The notes under the pieces were generated by a model. The model saw nothing but the letters and a program-made list of their open reading frames with translations. It had not been told where the DNA came from and did not search any database. DNA of 64,000 nt from positions 6,523,375 to 6,587,374 of the forward strand of contig NC_079510.1 of assembly GCF_030052815.1 (NCBI RefSeq), in the 5' to 3' direction. Position 1 is the first letter of the stretch, and each line of letters opens with the position of its first letter. Shown here one piece after another: positions 22,716 through 61,355 of the stretch. The DNA is from Hevea brasiliensis (taxonomy: Eukaryota > Streptophyta > Magnoliopsida > Malpighiales > Euphorbiaceae). A program made the position numbers and the translations under genes.

Positions 22716-24440
22716 TTATTCAAGGTCTAAGCTGGTTTTTAGTTCCCAACAATTTAATCAAGATCCAAGTTGATTTTAATTTTCTGCCATCAACCTCTGG
22801 GTTCAAGATCCAAGTTGATTTTAATTTTTAGCATTTTAATTTCCTGTCATCAACCTTTGGGTTCAAAATCCAAGTTCATTTTAATTTCCTATCATCAATC
22901 TCTGGGTTCAAGATCCGAGTTGATTTTAATTTCCTGTCATTAACCTCTAGGTTCAAGATCCAAGTTGATTTTAATTTCCTGTCATCAACCTCTAAGTTCA
23001 AGATCCAAGTTGATTTTTATTTTTAGTTAATTTCATATCATCAACCTCTGAATTCAAGATCCAAGTTGATTTTAATTTTCAGCATTTTAATTTCCTGTCA
23101 TCAATCTCTGGGTTCAAGATCTCAGTTGATTTTAATTTCTTGTTATCAAAGTCTGGGTTCAAGATCCAAGTTAATTTTAATTTTCAGCATTTTAATTTCC
23201 TACCATCAACCTCTAAGTTCAAGATCCAAATTGATTTTAATTTTTGGCATTTTAATTTCCTATCATCAACCTCTGGGTTTAAGATTCAAGTTGATTTTAA
23301 TTTCCTGTCATCAACCTCTAGGTTCAAGATCCAAATTGATTTTAATTTTTAGCATTTAATTTCCTGTTATCAACCTCTGGGTTCAAGATCCAAGTTAATT
23401 TTAATTTCCTATCATCAACCTCTGGATTCAAGATCCAAGTTGATTTTAATTTCCTGCCATCAACCTCTAGGTTCAAAATCCAAGTTGATTTTAATTTCCT
23501 GTCATCAACCTCTGAGTTCAAGATCCAAGTTGATTTTAATTTCCTGTCATCAACCTCTGAGTTCAAGATCCAAGTTGATTTTAATTTCCTGTCATCAACC
23601 TCTGGGTTCAAGATCCAAGTTGATTTTAATTTCCTGTCATCAATCTCTGGGTTCAAGATCCAAGTTGATTTTAATTTTCAGCATTTAATTTCCTGTCATC
23701 AACCTCTGGATTTAAGATCCAAGTTGAATTTAATTTTCAGTATTTTAATTTTCTGTCATCAACCTCTGGGTTCAAGATCCAAGTTGATTTTAATTTCCTG
23801 TCATCACCCTCTGGGTTCAAGATCCAAGTTGATTTTAATTTCCTGTCATCAACCTCTGGGTTCAAGATCCAAGTTGATTTTAATTTTCAGCATTTTAATT
23901 TCCCACTATTAACCTCTGGGTTCAAGATTCAAGTTGATTTTAATTTTCGGCATTTTAATTTCCTGTCATCAACCTTTGGGTTCAAGATCCAAGTTGATTT
24001 TAATTTCCTGTCATCAACCTCTGGGTTCAAGATCTAAGTTGATTTTAATTTTCAGCATTTTAATTTTCTGTCATCAACCTTAGGATTCAAGATCTAAGTT
24101 GATTTTAATTTTCAGCATTTAATTTCCTATCATGAACCTTTGGATTCAAGATCCAAGTTGATTTTAATTTTCAGCATTTTAATTTCTTGTCATCAACCTC
24201 TGGGTTCAAGATCCAAATTGATTTTAATTTTCTGTCATCAATCTCTGAGGTTCAAGATTCAAGTTGATTTTAATTTCTTGCCATCAACCTCTGGATTCAA
24301 GATCCAAGTTGGTTTTATTTTTCAGCATTTTTCAACCTCTGGATCAAGATCCAAGTTAATTTCTAGCATTTACTTTTCAGTTATCAACCTCTGGATTCAA
24401 AATTCAAGTTGACTTTATTTTTCAGCATTTTCCAAGATCT
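22716..24440 (+). repeat. Satellite-like tandem array, 45-bp and about 61-bp units
   Basis: More than 30 copies of a unit with TTCAAGATCCAAGTTGATTT and CCTGTCATCAACCTCTGG. The basic unit is 45 bp; a longer variant adds TTTCAGCATTTTAA. The two classes are interspersed. The 45-bp period is a multiple of three, so long open frames appear on both strands as artefacts. Such hypervariable 3' arrays are known in the Tat/Ogre group and can seed genomic satellites. Confidence 0.9.
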
Positions 24441-24529
24441 AGACGATTTTATTCACAGTAATTCTACCACCCAAAATATGGTTCCAAATCTTTACATTAT
24501 TTCTATTCGTTTCCTAATAGAAAACATGT

Positions 24530-24542
24530 AAAGAGGGGTAGC
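24530..24542 (+). promoter_or_regulatory. Polypurine tract of Tat element B
   Basis: AAAGAGGGGTAGC directly precedes the LTR start TGTAGACACC. It serves as the primer for plus-strand DNA synthesis. Confidence 0.8.
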
Positions 24543-25196
24543 TGTAGACACCATATTTTGGACGAGCCTTAAATACTAACTTACCCAAATTAATTTAGAT
24601 TGTAATCCAAATACTTTCCAAGCCGATCTCCCATTTTAATATTTTATCTAATCTCTGCCAGCTGCCCAACCCTAGGTTATTTTCTCTAAAATGGTGACGA
24701 TCTAAAGATAAATGATAAATTCAATTTCACACAAATCCAAGTGAAGTGTTTTTCAATCTCTCTGCCTACTTGACCTGTTTTGAGTAATCGCAAAGCTATC
24801 AATCTGCATTTAGTTTTTTGATCCCTCACTCCAAATTTCGGGTAGTTTCAGGTATTTTCAGGATCAGATCTTGTTCGCATTGTTCAAATATTTAACCAAG
24901 TTAATATCATATCCGATCTCTAAGTGATCCTGAACCTAGCAAAATTGGACCGAGACCTAGTCTCAAATAATTTATTTTCAAAGATTTTCTAATCTCATTT
25001 TTGCAATTAATGTTTACCGAGCTTTTTAAGCAGTCATGTTTGATAATCAATCTTAAGCTTTGTGTTTGGACTTATCTAATTAATTGGGAATTGAATTAAC
25101 ACTTATTCGTACTTAGTTTGGTATTTTTTCGATCTCATCAAGAATTTATCACAAAAGAAAAACCAAAATTCACTCCAAGGGAAAAAAATATACAAG

Positions 25197-27076
25197 TCAT
25201 TCGGCAGGAGGGTCTTCCCTAACCTGCTCTTCAGTTACATTTTCAATCTCAACATTCTCTCTCCCCTCTCTCTCTCAGGCTTTTCCTTGCCCTCATCTTC
25301 AACTCCCGGGGCGAGCTCCTCCAACTAGGTGAAATCTTCTTGAGGATAGTGCTTTACCAATTTGGCTAAAAGATCGCTATGGGCGTTCACATAAGCACTA
25401 GCCTCTTTCATTAGAGCCTCTTCCTCCTTCGCCTTTATCTTGTCGGTAAACTGAGCAAGATCGGCAGCTCGACAGGCCGGAGCATCTTCAAGTTCCCGCT
25501 CTAGTCTACCCATCCTTTCTTCATAAGATTTCACCTGATCTTCTAACTCAACAATCCGATCATTAGCAAAGGAGAGTTGGGTCCTTATAGCTGATGCTTC
25601 ACGAAATGGCTGGAGGATCTCCGTCCTCAAGAAATGGGCTTTCTCTCTAATCACTTGCTAATTCGCAATAGCCTTTAAGCCCAAACTCATAGTCTGAGTA
25701 AAAAGATTATCGATGCTATCCTGGGCCATCCAAGTCTGATCCTCTTGAAAGCATATAGTAGCGCCCAGGACCTTAGCCAGATTGAGATTACCCCAAACTG
25801 AATGGTTCCTTTCCAAAGATTGGAGGAGGACCTGAGCACCTCGAGAGAGTGGCTGAACGACTGGTCCAGAAGACCCTCCTACACTTGAAGAGACCGGAGG
25901 AGGAGGAGGAGGAGGAGGAGGAGGTTTAGCCGAATGAGTTGGGGGCTCTGGAATGGGGACCTCTACCTCTAAGGTCGGTGGCTCTAGAGGTCGGAAAGGA
26001 GAGCTTGGTAATTCTACTAAATCTCATCTCAACGTCTGGGTAGCGGCGGTAGCCTCTTTCATCTTTAGTACTTCCGAGCGAGCTCCCTTTTTCGTTTATG
26101 GCTTTTCTTTGTAGTCTCGTCTCCTGCCATACATGCATAAAGAACAAGTTAGTGAGTTCACTAAGATTAGGAGACGTAGGATCTAGATTATACCAGTCCC
26201 AGGGCCGAGGTTAAAGAGTTGCAGCTCATAGTCCTCACGGGCGATCACTCGCATCTTCCACCATTTTAGCTCAACTATAATTGCATCCAAACATGAATAT
26301 TTATAAAACGGTTGCCTGATTCTTTAATTCCTTTATCATGGCGTCCTCATCTTTATTTAAGACAATCTTTTTTGGTACTTTAGGAACCAAATACTTTTAG
26401 CTACCTGAAATGCCTTCAAAGCCATTTGGATCCTTGCTCCTCAGTATGAAAAACTGATCTTTCCAGTTCTTTAACGAGGAGGGGAGATCGATAAAGAGCC
26501 CGCAGTTCAGCTTGGCTTGAAAAAACCAATATTCGTCATCTTTTCGCTGAGCAAGCCTATGTAATTTAGCAAAAACCTTCACTGTGGGCTCAAGTTTTTT
26601 AGCCCGGTAAAGACCTCTGAAGGCCACCAGGGTCCGCCAAGAGTTCGGATGCACCTGGGCTACACAGACAAGGTGGAACTTCAGAACGACTTTATAGAAT
26701 TCATCTAGGGGAAATCCAAGCTCGGCTTTTAATTACTCTTCATACACCATGATCAAGTCGGTTTCGTTAAAGAAATGATAAGCCTGAAGATGCCATGGCA
26801 TCTGATAAGTTCAAAAGAGTCAATCGGAAGATTGTACTCTTGGCTAATAGACTAGAGATCGGTCTCTCCAAGGACCGATGGCAGTTCGTCCATAGGTAGA
26901 TTCTCTTTCCTTGAAGTCAATGCTTGTTTTGATCTAATTGCTTGACCAGAGACTGGAATAATGACTATGGTAGGTTCAGGTTGCCCACTTGGCCTGACCG
27001 CATCACCTTCGTCCGATGTCCATGAAATATGAACAGAGGGAGGGCTCACAGCTCTCTAACCGTCAGTACTGCTCAT
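25197..27076 (-). pseudogene. Antisense additional ORF inside the Tat LTR
   Basis: On the minus strand an ATG at 27076 (MSSTDG) is followed by TAG at 27058 and then a frame with PPSVHISW. Further on are FYKVVLKFHLVCVAQ and HPNSWRTLVAFRGLYRAKKL (about 26654-26595), DEYWFFQAKLNCGLF, a proline run from (GGA)n at 25885-25924, and a C-terminal coiled coil (AFAN-type heptads, LEDQVKSYEERMGRLEREL) at 25654-25330. Proteins of this layout are encoded antisense or as extra ORFs in Tat elements; their role is unknown. At least one intron fits (26193-26124). Several stops and a frameshift near 25265 make this copy non-functional. Confidence 0.65.
26124..26193 (-). other. Predicted 70-bp intron of the antisense ORF
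   Basis: The minus strand reads CTG|GTATAATC at the donor and TGTATGGCAG|GAGACG at the acceptor. Splicing joins LGPGT to ETRLQRKA, giving a continuous protein-like sequence where the unspliced frame is interrupted. Confidence 0.5.
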
Positions 27077-27230
27077 TTTCAAAGATAAAGATAAAAATTG
27101 ATTGGAAAAAGATTAAAGTTCTTACTAGAGTATATATCGGTGCTGAAAAACATTAGAAAATAAGAGAGAGCGTCGTAGTTGCTCAGAAAATCTGAAAATG
27201 GCATAAGTGGGCAAATGGCTAACACTCCTT

Positions 27231-27240
27231 CCTATTTATA
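27231..27240 (-). promoter_or_regulatory. Antisense TATA box in LTR B
   Basis: The minus strand reads GGATATAAATAGG, about 155 bp before the antisense ATG at 27076. The spacing fits a plant promoter with a leader of about 125 bases. Confidence 0.55.
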
Positions 27241-27660
27241 TCCACCCGAGCATTAAATGCTCACGAAGCCCTAAGTGACGCATCGGTTAGCGGAATCTGA
27301 CCGTTTCGGTGACTCATCAAAAAGAGAATTCCAGAAGCATGGCAGGAAGATCGGATAATTAAAGATCGGTTATGAGGGATTAACCATAGAAAAGATAGCA
27401 AGTAGTTTTGAACCAAAGAGATCGGTCAGATGAGAGTAATTTAGGGGGTTAGATCAGACACAACTATAAGAGATCGGAAAAATAATCAATGCAATAATAA
27501 AAACAAAATAAACAATCAATTTTGAATAAATAAAATTTCATTTCATTTTCAAAAGGTCAGATTACATCATTTGGGTGATCTCTCAAGATCACTAATTACA
27601 AATATCCCTACACTACATTCTAACTATCTTGCTCCCATATTTCGGACCACTCTCGATTCT

Positions 27661-27850
27661 AAGAGGTTGTTCAAGAGATACATGGAGATCGGGAGGGTAG
27701 CTCTCATCAACTATGGCAAAGACTATGGGAAGCTCGGTGTCATCATCGATGTCATCGACCAGAACCGAGCTATGATCGAGACCCCTGACATGGTTGGGAG
27801 CCAAATGAACTTCAAGAGGCGGTCACCGATATCAAGATTGAAATTAGCAA
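27661..27850 (+). pseudogene. RPL14: Captured RPL14 (eL14) gene fragment in the Tat LTR
   Basis: On the plus strand the frame reads [41 protein letters not shown] and MNFKR, which corresponds to about residues 3-50 of plant 60S ribosomal protein eL14. After NFKR the frame shifts and LTDIKIEI follows in another frame, consistent with a small deletion. No intron is seen in the fragment, so capture through a spliced RNA is possible but not proven. The rest of the gene (basic C-terminal half) is absent. The same fragment is at 1-97, so the capture is older than the split of the two element copies. A duplicated exon of a live RPL14 gene is ruled out by the LTR context. Confidence 0.85.
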
Positions 27851-28060
27851 TCCCCTTGTCAGAAATTGGTCCGAAGATCATACCGGTAAACCAATCGGAG
27901 ATCGACACGGTAGTTAGTTTTGACATTGATCGGTAAATTAGTCCGATTCTCTTGTCGTCATCAGATGATGCTCTCATAATTCTTTAATCGCCGGAATCGT
28001 CCATTTTCAGGCGATGGGCAAAGAAGATTATCGGAAAAAGATCAAGGCAGTTGTCATGAT
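27723..28060 (-). pseudogene. Antisense reading frame of LTR B across the RPL14 fragment
   Basis: The minus frame reads FPIIFFAHRLKMDDSGD, a TAA, then [20 protein letters not shown] and later [13 protein letters not shown]. It matches the frame in LTR D (1-303). The C-terminal part is antisense to RPL14. I cannot tell whether it is translated. Confidence 0.4.
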
Positions 28061-28610
28061 AAGAGATCAGAAAGAGATGAGAAAGAGATCAGAAATTAAG
28101 ATAAGATTGGGAAGGAAAAAGATCAGATGTGGAAATAGTCGAATTAAGAGATCAAAATAAGAAGTCTCAAGTCTACCAACCATAAAAGAGATCAGTTAAA
28201 CTGAGAAATGACCTATAGAGATTGAAGGGCTTAGAGAATTAAAATCACTTTCAATCATGACCCTCAATTTGTAAGATTAACTCCTCACCATCGGATCTCA
28301 AACGGTTAAAGCTACCCAGTACATCTCAATTTACACCGTTGATTACACTTGTAAGGATAAATTTGAGACCTTTAAATCAAAAGTAAATAACTGATTCGGG
28401 ACCTTTTGTTCTCATCCCTTGGATCTATTTTGTAAGGTAAGACTTCTGATCGTCGCATTAAAGAATGAAAGGACAGAGATTCTGAACCAAATCCTAACCC
28501 TCAATCTTGATTCTCTTTAATTCTAAGATGTTGGATCATGTCCTTTTAGATCCAAGCCCTCCATCTCTTCCTAATGGAATCTTGACCCTCTATTTTGGGT
28601 ACCCATTCCC

Positions 28611-28617
28611 TATAAAT
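28611..28617 (+). promoter_or_regulatory. Sense TATA box of Tat LTR B
   Basis: CATTCCCTATAAATACCTAC is conserved with LTR D. A transcript starting about 30 bp downstream would run 2.1 kb through R-U5 and could read towards RECQL2. Confidence 0.65.
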
Positions 28618-29569
28618 ACCTACATGCAACACTATAGTAAAAGTAGGAGAGAGGTGATTATCGAGGGGAAATTCTTGAATTTCGATATAGCTTTATTGTC
28701 TTTCACTAGAGCTACAAGTCTTGCAATCCATACCCTTAGCAATAGTGTATCATCTTGAAAGCCCAATCATGTTCGCCATTTAAGACCGCACTTTCATCTC
28801 TTTCAACAACTCAAAGTCAGTTTGCCATCTCAGCTTTAGCAGCTCCAGAATTTGCAAAAACACCGGTATTGGCTCATCCATTATTTCGGCTCTCTACAGG
28901 TAAGCGTTTAACTTGCCATTATCTAAATATCACTGGCTTGTGTTCATGATATAAGTATTTTTAAGGTATCAAGTCACACTGAGTTTTCAGAATAGGGTTG
29001 CATTAAGCTTGAATTACCTCACAAATATTATTTTTTACCTTCTATCGCTCGCAAGTTTTATTTTTATCGTCATTTTATTCTTATCTTTTTTTTTTATAAT
29101 TTGTATGAGAGTGAAAGTTCGAGTCACTAATACTCTGTAAATACCGTAAGGAGTACGGATGAAAGTGAAGGCACGAAAATTTCCAATTTGAATAAATAAG
29201 GAAATAATAAGAAAATAAATGTAGCCCGGATCGGTTTAAAAAGGTCAGGATAGGTTGTGAGGTCGAAAACCTAAATTGACTCGGACAAATATGTCATGAG
29301 ATCAGAATCCGGGACAAGCTAAGATGATGAGATGAAAAATCGAGGAGAGCTTGAACGATGAGCTACAAGATCGAAAATCAAGACGAACTCGGTTCATGAA
29401 GCACGAAATCCAGAATCGAGGAGTTCGGCCAATGTTAGGAGATCGAAGATGGAAAAGTTCAGATAATGAAGAGATCGAGAGATCGCATGTGCACCACTAC
29501 ACTGTTCCGATTCTCCAAAAGGGAATAGGGAAAGAGTTCAGCTCAACGCTCGCAATTCTCAAAATAGAA

Positions 29570-29945
29570 GGGTCATGAGAGAGTCCTTTCCTGAAATTCT
29601 AGTAGTTTTTTAAGAAAATTCTTCAGTAAAAGGGGATCAAGAGAGAGTCCTCTTTCGGATTCCTTTAGCCTCTTATTACATAAAATTGTTCGGCATTTAA
29701 TCAAAGAGATCAGGAGAGAGTCCTTTCTTTGAGTCTTCGTTCCCTAGAATTCTACAAGCCCGTTTAACACAAAATTCGGGGAGATCAGGAGAGAGTTCTT
29801 TCCTTGATAACCCCAGCATTTATTTTTTACAGAATATTACAAACAAAATATATCGTATGCTTCAGTAATCGATTCGTGGGAGAGTCCTTCCAAGAACCCC
29901 GAATTCTATATAGGGATCTGATGGAGAGTCCTTCTCGAGATCCTC
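29570..29945 (+). repeat. GAGAGTCCTTTC repeats in R-U5 of LTR B
   Basis: About six irregular units of 65-100 bp built on GAGATCAGGAGAGAGTCCTT, related to the 118-bp array of LTR D. Two further copies of a GAATTAGAGTCCTA block lie at about 30155 and 30322. Confidence 0.65.
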
Positions 29946-30747
29946 ATATTATTAAGAGAGAACTATATAGATCGGTTTAGTTGAACAAAATACTATTATT
30001 GTAAAACATTAAATAATTTCACATGAAATAATATGAGTAAAGATCTTTTTAGATAATTATGCCAACAATGAGACCTTCCTTCATTAACTGAGAGTCCTCA
30101 TTAATGAAGAAAACTCTCTAGGTTTCTGTTAACACATTCCTTTTGAATTAGAGTCCTAATTAAAATGAATAAAAATCTATACTCATATTATTTCACGCTT
30201 GTCCATTGCACACGAGCTGCACCCTCGGTTATTTGAATGTCAATGACGAGATACATAATGAGTGAGCTGAGAGTCCTCCTCGTTCGTTATGAATCTGTAG
30301 GGTCCGGATAACACCCCTTCGGAATTAGAGTCCTACTTCGAAGAGGGTGGAACTTAACAAATCATAATAAATTAAACAAATACAACATCAAAATCACTGT
30401 AGGGTCATCTCATATACTCGTGTTCTTGAGTAACCAAAAAATAGTGAAATATCGAAAGCCCCTTTTATCAATAATAGGGGCCAACATCATAATTTTAACC
30501 TCAAAATTATCGATTTTAAATTATAAAGAGCATATCGTTAAATCTGCTTGCCCTCATTGAGGGACAAGGTGGGGTGCCTAACATCTTTCTCACACATACA
30601 TGGACCCCGAGCCTAAAATCTTTGTTTTAGAAGTGGTGTCATAAATTCTTATTTTTACAAATAATTTTTTTTTAATTTCACTTAAAATTAAAGTGGTGAC
30701 TCCTCCGCTTCGATGAGAATCGTCTGGACCGCAAAACCCATGCGACA

Positions 30748-31226
30748 TAAACCAAAGTTGTTTCGAACGGAAATTATGCTTATCCATGAAACCTGTGGAA
30801 CCAATATTACTAAATGTTGTTAGGTCTTGTTTGGTTGAGTAAGTGAGATAGAGACTTTAAATTCTAGTAAGTACAAAAAATTGTTTAAATGGGTGAAGTG
30901 ATATGGAGACCTGTGGAGCCAAATATTACCAAATGTTGTGAAGCCTTGTTTGGTTGGGTAAGTGAGACAGACTTTAAATTCCAAGAAATATAAAAAATTG
31001 ATTTGTTTGATTGAGAGTAATATCTCTTCACCATTAATTCACAATTTCACGTGAGGTAACCATGATCTACGTAACTTGTTTAGTGGTTCATTCATTTGAA
31101 CCAAACAGGGCTATAGGCAGTAACCCTACTTCCCCAGCGGGTGCGAATCCTTGCGGAGTAAAACGCTGTTCAAAATATCACCGAATTGCTCGACCCGCCC
31201 AAAACCACAATCCTTGAAGAAAAACC
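30748..31226 (+). promoter_or_regulatory. RECQL2 upstream region with a 118-bp tandem duplication
   Basis: Only 479 bp separate the Tat LTR from the start codon. Two diverged copies of a segment beginning ACCTGTGGARCC start at 30791 and 30909 and contain CTTGTTTGGTTG and AAGTGAGA. The proximal 100 bp are GC-richer (CCCCAGCGGGTGCG, GACCCGCCC) and end in AAAACCATGG, a good plant initiation context. I see no clear TATA box, as is common for housekeeping genes. Confidence 0.55.
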
Positions 31227-58995
<27,769 letters not shown>

Positions 58996-59197
58996 GTAAG
59001 AATCCTCATGTTTCAGACCTTAATCTCATAAATGCAAAATATTTGCGTAAGTTGATTGACCGTGAGACATCTTTGCATATGTGTTAACGTTCATTATTCA
59101 TTAATGTTCAGTTATTGTTCCTTTTAGTATTAAAAATTATATTATTAAGAGCCCCATACAGTAGTTACTAGTAATGGTCTACAATATGCTGGTTTTC
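58996..59197 (+). other. Start of RECQL2 intron 17
   Basis: Unique AT-rich sequence between the exon 17 donor and the chromovirus. No exon-like stretch is seen. Confidence 0.6.
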
Positions 59198-59663
59198 TGT
59201 TATGTTCTTGAGTTAAGGATCTCGTCACGGGTCCATGAATTGGATAATCCTCCTCTGGATTGGAAGACCACCCCTTATTTGTTATTTCTTCCTCTTCTTG
59301 AAGAAGCTATGGTGGAAAATGCTGCAGGTTCGTCAGAGGGAACCTAGCTAACCTCAGAGCTCAATTTTAACAAGAGAGCTTCTAATCTCAAAGGTTTAAG
59401 GATAAATATTCTGCTTGCTTCTTTATTGATTCATCTCGATCATATATAAAGAGGTTCCTCTGTAAACAGATTTACAACTAAAATAGAAGTTTTATGTTAA
59501 ATAGGAATCATGAAATTAAAACAGAAATGGTAGTAATCTAAAAATTGATTTTGCCGAGAATCAATCTTCTCCTTGATTTGCTGAAGCTGTCAAGAATTAG
59601 TTTCCCTTTTTGATTTGCTGGGCCCTCCTCCTATATGCTGTCCCTACAAAAGAGTCGATAACA
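59198..59663 (-). repeat. 3' LTR of the chromovirus
   Basis: On the minus strand it starts TGTTATCGACTC after the purine tract AAGAGAGGAG and ends AAGAACATAACA, giving TGTTA/TAACA ends. It has TTTATATATG (about 59448) and AATAAA (about 59424). The first base could also be 59666 (TGATG). Boundaries are inferred because the 5' LTR is not in the window. Confidence 0.6.
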
Positions 59664-60820
59664 TCACTCCTCTCTTGGACAATGAGCTTGTCCTCAAGCT
59701 CAAATTCTGGATAAGCTACCCGAAACTCAGGTACTGTTTCCCATGTGGCGTCAACTGGTTGCATGCCACTCCATTGAACTAGAATTTCTCAAAAACCACA
59801 ATTGAGGCGCGAACGCAAGACCTGTAGTGGAGTAGGAACCACTTTTCCTTCAACCAGTGGTAGCAAGGAAGGCACTGTAGAAGGTGGCGTGCGTGCCCTT
59901 AAATTCTTTCAACAGTGAAACATGGAAGACATCATGGAGCTTGCTAGTAGGAGGTAATTCAAGCTGGTAGGGAACCTCACCAACCCGTTTCAGAATACGA
60001 AAGGGACCAATTTGGAATGTTTTCTACTTGCCAATGAACGTTGACAATGAGGTTGAAGACGCAACCATCCAAACTGATTAGGTTGGAATTGTAAATCACG
60101 ATGCCCTTTGTCATACTGTAGTTTCATTCGTTGTTGGGCTTGCATCAAACGCAAGCATATGGCAGCAAGCATCTAGTCATGGTCAAGCAATGCCTGGTTG
60201 ATCGCATCCACCTGAGACGAACCTTCCACGTACGAAAGCAAGCATGGTGGTTCACGACCTAAAAAGGTGAAGTTTTAAGTGAAGAATGAAATGAAGTATT
60301 ATAACAATATTCTGTTGAAGGAAGCCAAGAGACCCATTGTTTGGGTTTGTCACCAGCCAAGCAATGAAGGTACATCTCAATAGTATGATTGACCACCTTA
60401 GTTTGGCCATTGGATTGAGGATGATATATTGAAGAAAAAGCCAATTTGGTACCACAAAGTTGAAAACTGTCACGCTTTGTAAAAATGGCATCGCAATCAC
60501 TAACAATAGTTTCTAGAAGACCATGCAACGTGAAAATGTGCTCAAAGAAAACTTGAGCAATACTCTCAGCAGTGCAAGGATGAGCAAAAGGGATGAAGTG
60601 GGCAAACTTAGATAATCGATCCGCCACTACTAAGAGAGAATATTTGCCACCTGATTTGGAGAGTCCATCAATTAAATCCATCGAGATATCAGACCAAATT
60701 TGAATCGGAACATCTAGTGGTTGTAAGAGACCTGTAGGATTCAAATGTTCAACCTTATTTTTTTGACACACTGAACAAGTAGCGATGAATTCTTGGACCA
60801 TTTTTTTCATTCTCTCCAAA
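59664..60820 (-). pseudogene. Chromovirus integrase core and chromodomain
   Basis: The core (60819-60259) shows CSVCQKNK, WSDISMDLIDGL (first Asp), VSDCDAIF (second Asp) and YHPQSNGQTK, where the third catalytic residue Glu is Lys. The C-terminal part has QQRMKLQYDKGHRDLQF and, at about 59830-59685, ILVQWSGMQPVDATWE with FELEDKL, a chromodomain-like fold that in related elements targets insertion to chromatin. A frameshift near 60260 and several stops break it. Confidence 0.85.
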
Positions 60821-61355
60821 TAAAATCTTTGCGAATCAGATGTAGAGTTTTTTGGATCGCTTCATGTGCCCCATTATGAAAGCTAGAGATTATCGACCCA
60901 GTTAAGGGTGACGTGGGCAATAAGAAGACTTGGTGGTGTTGTAGAATTAAGCCATCTTGAACAGCCCATTGGCTCAGTTTTGTTCCTTGAAGGATGAGGT
61001 CTCGCAAGTTACGCAATAGTTCTCAATCTCAGCCCTAACCAAATCAAATAGATCAACCACAAGATGAGAAATTGGACAAAGCAAAGCTTGTTCTACATCA
61101 CGCCTAGAGGGGGCAGTCGCAGCGCGATTCAAGCTACCAACTCGATATTCTGCCTTAAAATCAAATACAATTAATTTATTAAGCCAATGTTGTTGAGTAG
61201 AGCTAGTGAGACGATGTTCCAATAGGTACTTAAGGCTGAAATGATTTGTTCGGATTAGAAAGTGTCGCCCCCATAGGTATGGCCCCTAGTGTTGGACTGC
61301 CTTGGATAACCCAATCAACTTCCTCTCATATGCAGGTAATTCTAGGTGCCTCTCT
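60807..61355 (-). pseudogene. Chromovirus RNase H (second half) and integrase zinc domain
   Basis: Starts next to the MITE with the RTNHFSLKYLLEHRL-type RNase H end, then NKLIVFDFKAEYRVG, and the linker. The zinc-binding domain (61016-60807) has the SFHNGAHEAIQKTLHLIRKD histidines and FIWRE; its two cysteines are in the next open stretch (CSVCQ). Confidence 0.8.

Larger units (their letters stand above)
19466..30747 (+). mobile_element. Tat-lineage Ty3/gypsy retrotransposon (element B), 5' part missing
   Basis: The pol segment has two RNase H domains in series, the mark of the Tat/Ogre group, followed by integrase, a 2.8-kb 3' region of tandem repeats, a purine tract, and a 6.2-kb LTR that starts TGTAGACACC and ends GCGACA. 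The gag, protease and most of RT are not in the window because the Athila element is inserted at 19466. It ends 480 bp before the RECQL2 start codon and points towards it. Confidence 0.88.
24543..30747 (+). repeat. 3' LTR of Tat element B, 6.2 kb
   Basis: It starts TGTAGACACCATATTTTGG after the purine tract and ends AACCCATGCGACA, the same end as LTR D at 3044. From left to right it holds antisense coding sequence (27076-25197), an antisense TATA box, a captured RPL14 fragment, the sense TATA box at 28611, and repeat-rich R-U5 sequence. At 6.2 kb it is at the upper end known for plant LTRs. The U3 part alone is about 4 kb. Confidence 0.82.

Noticed and set aside
22716..24440. Regular 45-bp repeats resembling a CRISPR array and long open frames on both strands
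   Set aside because: Units are contiguous with no unique spacers, and the frames stay open only because 45 is divisible by three; context is a plant retrotransposon.
1..30747. LTR 1-3044 and LTR 24543-30747 as the two LTRs of one Tat element
   Set aside because: LTR D is followed directly by Athila gag, not by a primer binding site and Tat gag, and the two LTRs are far diverged and rearranged.
59205..59320. Minus-strand reading with GPVTRS resembling a gypsy polyprotein end
   Set aside because: The stretch falls inside the proposed LTR between TATA and the TAACA end, and the similarity is too short.
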